DNA of 64,000 nucleotides from Saccharomonospora xinjiangensis XJ-54 (GTDB lineage Bacteria > Actinomycetota > Actinomycetes > Mycobacteriales > Pseudonocardiaceae), in the NCBI RefSeq assembly GCF_000258175.1, contig NZ_JH636049.1, positions 1,264,982 to 1,328,981 on the forward strand. Reading direction: 5' to 3'. Under the pieces are notes generated by a model. The model ran no database searches and was not told the DNA's origin. It saw only the letters and a list, made by a program, of their open reading frames with translations. This document shows positions 46,928 to 57,300 of the stretch, one piece after another (position 1 is the first letter of the stretch; every line of letters starts with the position of its first letter). A program made the position numbers and the translations under genes.

Positions 46928-48205
46928 ATGACCGCGTACCTGCACGAAACCGTGTTCACGTGGGGTGCGACGCCCCTGAAGTTCGGCGCTGGAGCGGCCG
47001 ACGAGATCGGGCACGACCTCGCACAGCAGGGCGCGAAGCGGGTACTGATCGTCACCGACCCAGGAGTCGCGGCCACCGGTGTTCCCGAGCGCGTCGCGGA
47101 GGCCGCTCGCGCGGGCGGGCTCACCGCCGAGATCTACGACGGCGTGCGGGTCGAGCCCACCGATGTCAGCGTGCTCCACGCCGTCGAGTTCGCCCGGCAG
47201 TCGGTGTGGGACGGTTTCGTCGGTGTCGGAGGCGGGTCGGCCATCGACACCGCGAAGGCCGTCAACCTGCTCACCACCCATCCCGCCGACCTGCTCGACT
47301 ACGTCAACAAGCCCATCGGGTCGGCCAAAGCTCCGCCGGGGCCGCTCAAGCCGCTCGTCGCCGTGCCCACCACCGCCGGTACCGGGTCGGAGACAACGCC
47401 GGTGTGCATCATGGATTTCCTCGACCTGAAGGTGAAGTCCGGCATCAGCCACCCGGCCCTGCGGCCGAGCATGGCCGTCGTCGATCCGCTGCTGACGCTG
47501 TCCCTGCCGCCAAGAGTCACCGCGGCCTGCGGTATGGACGTCCTCTGCCACGCCCTCGAGTCCTACACGGCACGACCGTTCCACTCGTTTCCCCGGCACA
47601 CCCCGGCCACCCGGGTCGCCTACAACGGCGCGAACCCGATCTCCGACGCCTGGACCGAGAAGGCGCTGCACCTGCTCGCGAGGTCGTTCCGCAAAGCGGT
47701 CCTCAACGGCGGTGACCTCGACGCGCGTACCGACATGATGCTCGCCGCCACGTTCGCGGGTATGGGCTTCGGCAACGCGGGAGTCCACATACCCCACGCG
47801 TGCGCGTACCCCATCGCGGGACGCGTGCGGGACTACCGCCCCGGCGACTACCCGCAGGACGAGCCACTGGTGCCTCACGGCGAGTCGGTGGCGCTGACCG
47901 CCCCCGCCGCGTTCCGGTTCACCTTCCCCACCGACCCCGCGAAGCACCTGCACGCCGCGCGCGTCCTCGCGCCCTCCGCGCCCGAGCAGCGCGATCCGCG
48001 CGAGCAGTTGCCGTCGGCTCTGACCTCGCTCATGCTCGACATCGGCCTCCCCAACGGGCTGGCCGGTGTCGGTTACACGACCTCGGACGTGCCGTCGCTC
48101 GTGGACGGTGCGCTCAAGCAGCAGCGGCTGCTGGCCGTCGCGCCGAGGACGGTGCGCGACACCGACCTGGAAGCCATCCTCGCCGACTCGCTGGAGAACT
48201 GGTGA
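46928..48205 (+). CDS. Hydroxyacid-oxoacid transhydrogenase (iron-dependent alcohol dehydrogenase family, ADHFE1-like)
   Basis: 425 residues. Group III iron-type ADH with VGGGSAIDTAKAVNLL, VAVPTTAGTGSETTPV, DVLCHALESYTARPF, AGMGFGNAGVHIPHACAYPI and PLVPHGESVALTAPAAF. The pattern of these blocks matches human ADHFE1 much better than ordinary ADHs. ADHFE1 oxidises 4-hydroxybutyrate to succinic semialdehyde while reducing 2-oxoglutarate to D-2-hydroxyglutarate, without free NAD. The ATG at 46928 is preferred; the open frame extends 40 codons upstream through the operator. It overlaps the next gene by 4 bases (GTGA). Confidence 0.88.
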   Translation: MTAYLHETVFTWGATPLKFGAGAADEIGHDLAQQGAKRVLIVTDPGVAATGVPERVAEAARAGGLTAEIYDGVRVEPTDVSVLHAVEFARQSVWDGFVGVGGGSAIDTAKAVNLLTTHPADLLDYVNKPIGSAKAPPGPLKPLVAVPTTAGTGSETTPVCIMDFLDLKVKSGISHPALRPSMAVVDPLLTLSLPPRVTAACGMDVLCHALESYTARPFHSFPRHTPATRVAYNGANPISDAWTEKALHLLARSFRKAVLNGGDLDARTDMMLAATFAGMGFGNAGVHIPHACAYPIAGRVRDYRPGDYPQDEPLVPHGESVALTAPAAFRFTFPTDPAKHLHAARVLAPSAPEQRDPREQLPSALTSLMLDIGLPNGLAGVGYTTSDVPSLVDGALKQQRLLAVAPRTVRDTDLEAILADSLENW

Positions 48206-51039
48206 CCGCCGTGACCTCACTGGCCGACGCCCTCGCCCGCGCCGTGTCGGGAGAGGTGGACGCGAGCACCGGCGCACGGGCCATGTTCGGCATGGACGCG
48301 TCCAACTACCGGCACGTCCCCTCGGTGGTCGTGTTCCCCCGCACCGCCGACGACGTGGCGGCCGCCCTTCGCGTGGCCCGCGATCACGGCGTGTCCGTGA
48401 CGGCGCGGGGCGCGGGCACCGGCATCGGGGGGCAGGCACTCGGTGAGGGCGTGGTGCTCGACTACAGCCGCCATCTCGACAGGGTCATCGACATCGACCC
48501 CGAACGCCGCACCGCGCGCGTGCAGCCCGGTGTCGTGCTGGACAGGCTCCGCGAGGCCGCCGCCCGGCACGGGCTGACCTTCGGCCCCGATCCCTCCACC
48601 CACAGCCGCTGCACACTCGGCGGGATGCTCGGCAACGATGCGTGCGGGCCGCATTCGGTGGCGTGGGGCCGCACCGCCGACAACGTCGTGTCGCTGGAGG
48701 TGATCACGGGCGACGGCGCTCGGCTCTCCGTCGGCCCCGGCGACCGCGTCACAGGAGAGCCATCGGCGAGAGCCTCGGAAATCCGTGAGTCGCTGCGCGA
48801 TCTCGCACAGGGCAATCTCGCCGTGCTGCGCACCGGCTTCCCCTCACTGCCGCGACGCGTGTCCGGATACGCGCTCGACAACCTCCTGCCGGAGAACGGC
48901 ACCGACATCGCGAGGGCACTGGTCGGCACCGAGGGCACGTGTGTGTTGCTGACGGAGGCCACCGTGCGGCTTGTCCCCTCACCTCGCGCGAGGGTTCTCG
49001 TGGTGGCCGGGTTCGCCGACGACATCGCCGCAGCCGACGCCGTTCCCCAGGTGCTGCCGCATCAGCCGCTCACCGTGGAGGGGATGGGCGCCGACCTCGT
49101 GGAGATCCTTCTCGTTCGGGGGCCCCGCCCCGCGGCACTCGACGCGCTGCCCGCCGGGCGCGGCTGGCTGTTCGTGGAGGTGGGTGGCGACGATCCCGGC
49201 GAAGCACGACGGAACGCGGAGGACCTGGCAGCGGCGCTGGCCCGCGAAACGGGTGCCGCCACGTCCGTGACCACCGACCCCGCGCGGCAGAGGCAACTGT
49301 GGGCGATCCGTGAGTCCGCGGCGGGCATCGCCACTCGCATGGCCGACGGCTCCGAGGCGTGGCCGGGATGGGAGGACGCCGCCGTGCCACCGGAACGGCT
49401 CGGCTCCTACCTGAGGTCGTTCCGGCAACTGCTCGACTCGTATGGGCTGCGCGGCATCCCGTACGGGCACTTCGGCGAAGGCTGCGTGCACATTCGCATC
49501 GATTTCGACCTGCTCACCGACGACGGCGTGGCGACGTTCCGCCGGTTCCTCGCCGACGCCGCCAATCTCGTCGTCGCCCACGGTGGGTCGCTGTCCGGCG
49601 AGCACGGCGACGGGCAGGCAAGGGCCGAACTGCTGCCCCGGATGTATTCGCCGGAGATGATCCGGCTGTTCGAGGTGTTCAAGGCCGTGTGGGATCCGGA
49701 CGGGGTGCTGAACCCCGGCAACCTCGTGCGACCCCGCCCGCTCGACGCCGACCTCCGGTTCTCCGGCCCCCGCACGAATCTTCCGATCACGCTGCGCTAC
49801 CCGCACGACGGCGGCAGCCTCGCCACGGCAGCACGGCGCTGTGTCGGGGTGGGCAAGTGCGTGGACACCACCACCGGTGTCATGTGCCCGAGCTACATGG
49901 TGACCCGCCGCGAGGAGCATTCGACCCGGGGGCGGGCGCGGCTGCTGTTCGAGATGCTGCGCGGTGAGGTCGTCACCAGCGGCTGGGACTCCGAGGAGGT
50001 CCGCGACGCGCTCGATCTCTGCCTCGCGTGCAAGGGCTGCCTTTCCGACTGCCCTGTCAACGTGGACATGGCCGCGTACAAGGCGGAGTTCCTGCATCAC
50101 CATTACGCGGGAAGACCGCGTCCCGCGAGCCACTACTCGCTGGGTTTCCTCCCGGTGTGGGCGAGGCTGGCCGCCCTCGCGCCCTGCCTCGTCAACGGAA
50201 TCCTGCGGTCTCCCACGGTGTCCTCGCTGGTGAAACGGCTCGGCGGTATCGCAGCGCAGCGGGAGTTGCCCGCGTTCGCCCGCACGACGTTGCGGCGGGC
50301 GTGGCGCCACAAACCCCGCCGCAACACCGGAATCCGGCCGAAGGTCGTGCTCTGGCCCGACACCTTCACCGATCACTTCGCGCCCGAGATCGGGGTCGCG
50401 GCCACCCGCGTACTGGAACACGTCGGCTTCGACGTGACGCTTCCCCGGTCGCCGGTGTGCTGCGGCCTCACCTGGATCTCCACGGGCCAACTCGGCATCG
50501 CCCGCCGGGTGCTGAGCCGCACCCTCGATGTCCTGAGGGAGGACATCGACGCCGGAACACCGATCGTGGGGCTCGAACCGAGTTGTCTCGCCGTGCTGCG
50601 CCACGACGTGCACGATCTGCTCGACACCCCGCCCGTCCCCGCGCTGACTCTCGCCGAGTTCCTCGACAGGCACGCCCCCGACGCTCCGTTCGAGGCACTC
50701 GACGCGCACGCGGTGACCCAGCGGCACTGCCACCAGCACGCGGTGCTCGGGCATGACGCCGACGAGAAACTGTTACGCAGGGCCGGAATCCACAACCGCA
50801 CGCTCGATTCGGGCTGCTGTGGACTGGCAGGGAACTTCGGTGTGGAGCGCGGGCACTACGACGTGTCGGTCGCGGCGGCCAACCGCGTGCTCGTGCCGGA
50901 GATCGACGCGGCCGGCCCCGAGGTGCTCGTGCTCGCCGATGGATTCAGCTGCCGTACCCAGATCGCCGACCTCACGGGGCGCCGTTCACTGCACCTGGCT
51001 CAGGTGCTCGACCGTGCTCGCCCAGGGCGGACGCCCTGA
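48202..51039 (+). CDS. FAD-linked oxidase / Fe-S fusion protein (GlcD-GlcF-like, probable D-2-hydroxyglutarate dehydrogenase)
   Basis: 945 residues. N-terminal PCMH FAD domain (20-250) with ARGAGTGIGGQALGEGVVLD, then FAD-oxidase C-terminal domain with HFGEGCVHIRID, GGSLSGEHGDGQARAELL and WDPDGVLNPGN. A 4Fe-4S pair follows (CVGVGKCVDTTTGVMCPSYM and CLACKGCLSDCPVNV), then two CCG domains (PVCCGL, DSGCCGLAGNFG). This combines GlcD- and GlcF-type parts in one chain, passing electrons to a quinone or carrier. It should oxidise a D-2-hydroxyacid; adjacency to the transhydrogenase suggests D-2-hydroxyglutarate. GTG start overlaps the upstream stop. Confidence 0.9.
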   Translation: MTAVTSLADALARAVSGEVDASTGARAMFGMDASNYRHVPSVVVFPRTADDVAAALRVARDHGVSVTARGAGTGIGGQALGEGVVLDYSRHLDRVIDIDPERRTARVQPGVVLDRLREAAARHGLTFGPDPSTHSRCTLGGMLGNDACGPHSVAWGRTADNVVSLEVITGDGARLSVGPGDRVTGEPSARASEIRESLRDLAQGNLAVLRTGFPSLPRRVSGYALDNLLPENGTDIARALVGTEGTCVLLTEATVRLVPSPRARVLVVAGFADDIAAADAVPQVLPHQPLTVEGMGADLVEILLVRGPRPAALDALPAGRGWLFVEVGGDDPGEARRNAEDLAAALARETGAATSVTTDPARQRQLWAIRESAAGIATRMADGSEAWPGWEDAAVPPERLGSYLRSFRQLLDSYGLRGIPYGHFGEGCVHIRIDFDLLTDDGVATFRRFLADAANLVVAHGGSLSGEHGDGQARAELLPRMYSPEMIRLFEVFKAVWDPDGVLNPGNLVRPRPLDADLRFSGPRTNLPITLRYPHDGGSLATAARRCVGVGKCVDTTTGVMCPSYMVTRREEHSTRGRARLLFEMLRGEVVTSGWDSEEVRDALDLCLACKGCLSDCPVNVDMAAYKAEFLHHHYAGRPRPASHYSLGFLPVWARLAALAPCLVNGILRSPTVSSLVKRLGGIAAQRELPAFARTTLRRAWRHKPRRNTGIRPKVVLWPDTFTDHFAPEIGVAATRVLEHVGFDVTLPRSPVCCGLTWISTGQLGIARRVLSRTLDVLREDIDAGTPIVGLEPSCLAVLRHDVHDLLDTPPVPALTLAEFLDRHAPDAPFEALDAHAVTQRHCHQHAVLGHDADEKLLRRAGIHNRTLDSGCCGLAGNFGVERGHYDVSVAAANRVLVPEIDAAGPEVLVLADGFSCRTQIADLTGRRSLHLAQVLDRARPGRTP

Positions 51040-51211
51040 TCGCGGTCACGGTGCGTACCACGCCGGTCGCCGAACGGGCCGAACGAACCCCTCGAACTCC
51101 TACCAAAGCATGAGATACGCCTCACAGCTTTGCGACATGTGGGTGTCAGAAGGTTGAATCGGGAACTAGGGACCGGTAAAGGGACCCGGTCGTGGACGCA
51201 AGGAGGCAGAG

Positions 51212-51487
51212 GTGCCTCAGGACGGCAATGACACCGATTTGAACCATCGCGAGCGCGCGACCCTGCACGCCGTGGCGCAGGGCATCGCCGAAATCACCAC
51301 CGGTTGCGGAACGAACCTTTTTGTTGACGGGCTCGCCTGCGCCGACCAGGCGACAGCGCACCGGCTCGTCCGGCAGGGGCTCATCGCCCCCGCCCGCCAC
51401 GGCGAACCCGGTCAGCGAGTCCCCGCCACCCTGACCGATGCAGGCAAGCGCGCACTCGGCAACACCCCCGCCCTCGCAGGCCGCTGA
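51212..51487 (+). CDS. Small hypothetical protein, possible winged-helix
   Basis: 91 residues, GTG start behind AGGAGG. Helical with ERATLHAVAQGIAEIT and ATAHRLVRQGLIAPARHGEP (resembling a wing), then PATLTDAGKRAL, like the last part of a MarR/PadR-type fold. One Cys pair (TGCGTN, LACADQ). No family assigned. It is followed by the T7-type operon on the same strand after 148 bases. Confidence 0.65.
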   Translation: MPQDGNDTDLNHRERATLHAVAQGIAEITTGCGTNLFVDGLACADQATAHRLVRQGLIAPARHGEPGQRVPATLTDAGKRALGNTPALAGR

Positions 51488-51635
51488 CACACCTGAGTCC
51501 GCCTCCCACAACGCCCGAGCGTGCGGGAGGCGGACCCGTATTCGGGCTTTCCGAAGTCCCTCCCGGCTCACCCGGCCTGTCGTTACACTCCGAAGTCATA
51601 CGGTTCCGTAACCGATCGTCCTGGGGGATGCCGTC

Positions 51636-52119
51636 ATGGCAGAGGAGTTCAGTGAGCAAGGCCAGGCCTACAACCAGCCGATCGGCGTGGGTGGGATCGT
51701 GCACGCCGCCGCTGCCGCGTTCAACGCGACAGCCAACGCCGCGTCGATGGCCAAGGGCCAGAGCCGCGGCCTCCGAACTGGTCAACTCCGCCAAGAACGG
51801 CGGCTTCCGCGTCAGCAAGGACAGCGCGAACGAGCTGATCGACATCATGGCGCACTTCGTCGAACGCATCGACAACATGAAGCACGACCTACTCGTTTTC
51901 AACCAACGGCCTCCGCTCGGCAATCACGAGTACGGAAAGCTCGTCGCACAACACATGTATGACGCCGCCAACGGCCCAAACTCGGCTCGGATGGTTGTCC
52001 ATCAACTCAAAGAAATCCTCAAGATGAGCATCGAGGCCCTGCAGCGAGCCTCCGGTCAGTACGAGGAGACGGAGTCCAGCGTGGTCGATGCGGTCAAACG
52101 CTCCACCCGTTCCGCCTGA
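51636..52119 (+). pseudogene. Helical type VII-associated protein, interrupted by a frameshift
   Basis: Frame 1 from ATG 51636 reads MAEEFSEQGQAYNQPIGVGG to about AASMAKGQS. The continuation ASELVNSAKNGGFRVSK to the stop at 52119 is in the +1 frame. The switch lies at about 51761-51770 (AGAGCCGCGGCC). Joined, it is about 160 residues, Ala-rich and helical, like ESX-associated substrates, and it precedes a DUF3558 lipoprotein as is usual in this group. It may be a real mutation or a one-base sequence error. GGGGG ribosome site before ATG. Confidence 0.7.
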
Positions 52120-52134
52120 CAGGTGAAGGAAAAG

Positions 52135-52701
52135 ATGACTCGGCCTATCACTCTCCTGGCTGCCTTCGCGACGGCCGTACTCGCCGCCAGTGGGTGCGCC
52201 GCCGAACAACCTGGCGTCGCCGAGCCAACGCCGCGACCTCCCAGTACGGCAATTTCAGAGGCGCCTTCCCCAGCGGCCGAACCACTCAGCGGGTTGGTTG
52301 ACCCCTGCGCCGTAATCCAGCATGAAAAAGACCTCAAAGAATACGGCGAATTCGCTCCCCGCCAGGAGTCGAGCCAAGACATGGCTGGCGCACGAGCCTG
52401 TTCCTGGAAGCGCAAAAAACAGAACCCACTCGAAGATACACTCATCATCGGACTCGCGGTCCGCGACAAACAAAGCGTTGACACCATCGCCGATGTCGGA
52501 GGCGGAATCAACTCAGGAGAAATCAACGGAAGAACGGCAGCAGAAGCCCCTGATCCTACTTCGGGAGGCTGCACGCTCGCCATCGCCATCGACGACGGCT
52601 CCCGCATCGACGTGAACGTACTGGGTGAGGACGTCAACGACGCCTGCGACGTCGCTCGCGACATCGCCTACCTCGTCGAGCCCCGGCTGCCGAAGCCCTG
52701 A
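52135..52701 (+). CDS. DUF3558-type lipoprotein
   Basis: 188 residues. Signal peptide MTRPITLLAAFATAVLAASG with lipobox (AASGC). A Pro/Ser linker is followed by the DUF3558 core with LSGLVDPCAVI, ACSWKRK and DACDVARDIA; the Cys spacing fits disulfides in an extracytoplasmic domain. These lipoproteins are frequent near type VII genes in Pseudonocardiaceae. ATG at 52135 with AAGGA; a GTG four codons earlier is possible. Probably an operon with the gene before it. Confidence 0.85.
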   Translation: MTRPITLLAAFATAVLAASGCAAEQPGVAEPTPRPPSTAISEAPSPAAEPLSGLVDPCAVIQHEKDLKEYGEFAPRQESSQDMAGARACSWKRKKQNPLEDTLIIGLAVRDKQSVDTIADVGGGINSGEINGRTAAEAPDPTSGGCTLAIAIDDGSRIDVNVLGEDVNDACDVARDIAYLVEPRLPKP

Positions 52702-52770
52702 GGCCGCCCGCACCCTGCGGTCATACGTGCACGAAGTGCAGGCACGCGTGCGCAGGGTGCGGACACGGTG
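52702..52770. repeat. 21-bp repeat pair between two convergent genes
   Basis: Two phased units at 52725-52745 and 52746-52766, flanked by inverted CGCACCCTGCG and CGCAGGGTGCG arms. It starts one base after the lipoprotein stop and ends at the stop of the acyl-CoA dehydrogenase (TCA at 52771-52773), as in the ligA array. Confidence 0.85.
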
Positions 52771-53956
52771 TCAGGGGGTCACCCGGAACGCCGGGATGCC
52801 CGTCACCGCCTGGCCCACCGACAGGGCATGCATTTCCTCGGTTCCCTCGTAGGTCAGCACCGTCTCCAGGTTCGCCGCGTGCCGCATCACCGGGTACTCC
52901 AGCGAGATCCCGTTGGCTCCCAGCATCGACCGCGCCGTGCGGGCCACGTCGAGTGCCGCGCGCACGTTGGCGAGTTTGCCGAAACTCACCTGGCCGTGAT
53001 GCAGCTGCCCGGCGTCCTTCAACCGGCCGAGCCGCAGAGCCACCAAGCCCGCCCTGTTGACCTCGACGACGAGATCCGCCAGCTTGCGCTGCGTGAGCTG
53101 GAACGCCGCGAGCGGCTGCCCGAACTGGGCGCGCGTCGTGGTGTACTCCAGCGCCGTCTCGTAACACGTGCGTGCCGCGCCGACGACGCCGAACACGATG
53201 CCGAAACGCGCCTCGTTGAGACACGACAGCGGCCCGCGCAGACCCGTCACGCCGGGCAGAACGGCGTCGGCGGGCAACCGCACGCCGTCGAGCACCAGCT
53301 CCGCCGTCAGCGACGCCCTCAGCGACAGTTTCCGGGTGATCTCCCGAGCCGAGAAGCCGGGCGTGTCCGCCGGGATCACGAAGCCACGCACACCGTCGTC
53401 GGTGCGCGCCCACACCACGGCCACATCGGCCACCGTGCCATTGGTGATCCACATCTTGGTGCCGTCCAGCACCCAGTCCGTCCCATCCCTTCGGGCCCGG
53501 GTACGCATGGACGCCGGGTCACTGCCCGCGTCGGCTTCGGTGAGCCCGAAGCACCCGATCGCCTCCCCCGACGCCAGCGACGGCAGCCACCGCTGCTTCT
53601 GCTCCTCGCTGCCGTAGCGGTGAATGGCATACATGGCGAGCGAGCCCTGCACGGACACGAAGCTGCGCAGCCCCGAGTCGATGGCCTCAAGCTCGCGGCA
53701 CGCGATGCCGTAGGCGACGGAGGACGACCCCGCACACCCGTAGCCCGCGAGATGCATTCCGAGTACGCCCCAGCCTGCCGAAACTTTTTGCGAGATCCCG
53801 CACAGGAAGCGTCGCATTTTCGTACCAATCCGCGATGTGCGGGCTCAGTTCCGCCTTCGCGAACCGGCGTACCGTGTCGCGGATGTCGCGTTCATCCGCT
53901 GTCAGTTCGGCATCGACAGCGAGGAAATCACCTGGGTCCAAACCGGTCTCAACCAT
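52771..53956 (-). pseudogene. Glutaryl-CoA-dehydrogenase-like acyl-CoA dehydrogenase, frameshifted
   Basis: Starting at ATG 53954-53956, MVETGLDPGDFLAVDAELTA continues to KSFGRLG. The rest, VLGMHLAGYGCAGSSSVAYG to the C-terminus IPAFRVTP, is in another frame, shifted near 53767 by one base in a GGGGC stretch. Together the parts give about 395 residues. FAD/substrate motifs CFGLTEADAGSDPASM and MWITNGTVADVAVVWA and catalytic Glu in TYEGTEEMH match glutaryl-CoA dehydrogenase. Either inactive or a sequence error. Confidence 0.8.
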
Positions 53957-54379
53957 GTCCGGAACCTTACCCGTTCAGACATCATCGCAGGTCAGAGCGC
54001 CACCAGCGGTGGAAAGCACAGAAAGGCCACGATCGTCAATCCCCTTGTGCTGTTGTTCATGTAACACGCCGCGCCTGTTTGGCTAACCGCGCGTTCACAT
54101 TACTGTCATAAGACCCGGCGATCCCGGAGAAACATTCGTGCGCCGGAGCCGCCGCGACCAGTGGGCGGCCCGGGGACTGCGCAATGCTCTTCCGCCGCAC
54201 AGCGCCGTGTGGTCACCCGATGCGTCTCTGAGACCTTCCGTCTCGCGAACGACATCGGCTTCCTGATCTGACCATCGCAAGATCGGGCCGCATCGTTAGC
54301 CGACCAGTGCGCCACATCACGCCGCGCTGGTGGTTTCGGCATGGCCCGGTCGCGCCGAGCAAGAGGAGGGCCGCCAACC
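53957..54379. other. Spacer between acyl-CoA dehydrogenase and gltB
   Basis: About 420 bases with no convincing gene. It must contain the gltB promoter and a long (about 265-nt) 5' leader. No riboswitch or leader peptide was recognised; weakly GlnR-like GTAAC and GTTT segments are present near 54061-54090 but not in the usual spacing. Confidence 0.5.
54079..54106 (+). promoter_or_regulatory. Candidate gltB promoter
   Basis: -35 TTGGCT (54079-54084), 16-bp spacer, -10 TACTGT (54101-54106). It would leave a leader of about 265 nt. Best pair in this spacer but not certain. Confidence 0.35.
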
Positions 54380-57300
54380 GTGACCCGCCCCGCCCCGCGC
54401 GAACCCTCTGCGGGTTTGTACGACGAACAGTACGAGCACGACGCCTGCGGCGTGGCCTTCGTCGCCGACCTCGCGGGCCGCGCCAACCACGACATCGTCG
54501 CGAAAGCCTTGGTTGCACTGTGCAACCTGGAGCACAGGGGAGCCCGCGGCGCCGAGCCGGAGACCGGTGACGGCGCCGGCATTCTCATCCAGCTTCCCGA
54601 CGCCTTCTTCCGCGAGGTCACCGGCTTCGCCCTTCCCGAACCCGGCGGTTACGCCGCGGGCACCGCCTTCCTGCCGCGTGACGAGCACGTGCGAGGCAGG
54701 GCGATCTCCACCATCGAGCGCATCGCAGCCGAGGAAGGTATGCGCGTGCTGGGCTGGCGCGACGTCCCTGTGGACACCGACCACGTCGGCCCCACCGCAG
54801 CCACCACCATGCCGCATTTCGCGCAGGTGTTCCTCGCCCCGCGCCGCGAGGAGATCACCGGACTCGATCTCGAACGCGCCGCATTCTGCGTGCGCAAGCG
54901 CGCCGAACACGCGCTGGCCGAGCAGGACGTCTACTTCCCCAGCCTCTCGTCCCGCACGATCGTCTACAAAGGAATGCTGACGGAGCCTCAGGTCGGCAGG
55001 TTCTTCCCCGATCTCACCGACGAGCGCGTCGTCAGCGCCATCGGCCTCGTGCATTCGCGGTTCTCCACCAACACGTTCCCTTCGTGGCCGCTCGCGCACC
55101 CTTACCGCTACATCGCCCACAACGGCGAGATCAACACGCTGAGGGGCAACCGCAACTGGATGGATGCCCGCGAGTCGCAGCTGTCGTCGGAGTTGTTCTC
55201 CGGCGACCTGTCGCGGCTGTTCCCCGTCATCACGCGGGGCGCGAGCGACTCGGCGTCGTTCGACGAGGTGCTGGAGCTGCTGCACCTCGGTGGCCGTTCA
55301 CTGCCGCACGCCGTGCTCATGATGATCCCGGAGGCGTGGGAGAACCATCGGGAGATGGACGGCGCACGACGGGCGTTCTACGAGTTCCACTCCACGCTCA
55401 TGGAGCCATGGGACGGCCCCGCGCTGGTGGCGTTCACCGACGGCACGCAGATCGGGGCGGTGCTCGACCGCAACGGCCTGCGTCCTGCCCGGTACTGGGT
55501 GACAGAGGACGGTCTCGTGATCCTCGCGAGTGAGGTCGGGGTGCTCGATGTCGAGCAGTCCTCCATCGTCCGCAAGGGGCGGCTCGAACCCGGCCGGATG
55601 TTCCTCGTGGACACCGCGCAGGGGCGCGTCATCGACGACGAGGAGATCAAGAACGAGCTCGCCGCCGAACACCCCTACGCGGAGTGGCTCGACGCGGGTC
55701 TTGTGCGGCTGGGCGACCTGCCCGAACGCGAGCGTGAGGTCCCGTCGCACGCCTCGCTGGTGCGCAGGCAGCAGGCGTTCGGCTACACGAGCGAGGAAGT
55801 GGGTGTGCTACTCGAACCGATGGCCCGCACCGGCGCGGAACCCATCGGCTCGATGGGCAACGATTCGCCGATCGCTCCGCTGACCAGGGGCCCCCGGCAG
55901 CTCTTCGACTACTTCACCCAGCTGTTCGCACAGGTGACGAACCCGCCGTTGGACGCGATCCGTGAGGAGCTGGTGACCGCGCTGGGCACGCAACTCGGGT
56001 CGGAGCCCAACCTGCTGGAGGCTGGGCCCGAGCACTGCCGCAAGATCGTGTTGCCGTTCCCCGTGCTCGACAACGACGAGTTGGCCAAGCTGGTACACGC
56101 CAACGACGACGGCGACCTTCCCGAGTTCTCCTCGCACACGGTGCACGGCACGTTCTGCGTCGCCGGTGGCGGCGAGGCGCTGATGCGCAGGCTCGACGAG
56201 ATCCGCGCCGAGGTGACCGAAGCCATCGCCGACGGCGCGCGGCTCGTCGTGCTGTCCGACCGGGGCGTGGACGCCGAGCACGCGGCGATCCCGTCGCTAC
56301 TGCTCACGGGCGCGGTGCACCACCATCTGGTGCGCGAGAAGAGCCGCACACAGGTGGGTCTGGTGGTCGAGTCGGGCGATGCGAGGGAGGTGCACCACAT
56401 CGCGCTGCTCATCGGCTATGGCGCCGCCGCGGTGAACCCGTATCTGGCGATGGCCACGGTCGAGGAGCTGGCCGAGCAGGGCAGGCTGGGCGAGGTCACG
56501 CCGAAGCAGGCCACACGCAACCTCATCGCCGCGCTCGGCAAGGGTGTGCGCAAGACGATGTCCAAGATGGGCGTCTCCACCGTCGCCTCGTACACCGGTG
56601 CGCAGATCTTCGAGGCGATCGGGCTCGGCGCCGAGGTCGTCGAAACCTGTTTCACGGGGACGACCTCTCGGCTCGGCGGTGTCGGTTTCGACCTGCTCGC
56701 CCGCGAGGTAATCGAGCGGCACAGGAAGGCGTTCCCCTCGGACGGTGTGCGGGCGGCGCACAGGGAACTCGACACGGGCGGCGACTACCAGTGGCGGCGC
56801 GAGGGAGAGCCGCACCTGTTCAACCCGCACACCGTGTTCAAGCTCCAGCACTCCACGCGCAGCGGCAAGTACGACATCTTCAAGGAGTACACGCGCGCTG
56901 TTGACGACCAGTCGCGCGACCTGATGACGCTGCGCGGGTTGTTCGAGCTGAAGGAGGGCGTGCGTCCTCCGGTGCCGATCGAGGAGGTCGAGCCCGTCTC
57001 CGCGATCGTGAAGCGGTTCGCGACCGGGGCCATCTCCTACGGTTCGATCTCGCAGGAGATGCACGAGACCCTCGCCATCGCCATGAACCGCCTCGGCGGC
57101 AAGTCCAACACCGGTGAGGGCGGTGAGGATCCCGAGCGGCTCTACGACCCCGAGCGGCGCAGCGCCGTGAAGCAGGTCGCCAGTGGACGGTTCGGGGTCA
57201 CCAGCGAGTACCTGGTGAACGCCGACGACATTCAGATCAAGATGGCGCAGGGAGCCAAGCCGGGCGAGGGTGGCCAGTTGCCGGGCGGGAAGGTGTATCC

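Noticed and set aside
53957..54379. GlnR operator before gltB
   Set aside because: GTAAC and GTTT fragments near 54061-54090 do not have the GTnAC-n6-GaAAC spacing, so the call was not made.
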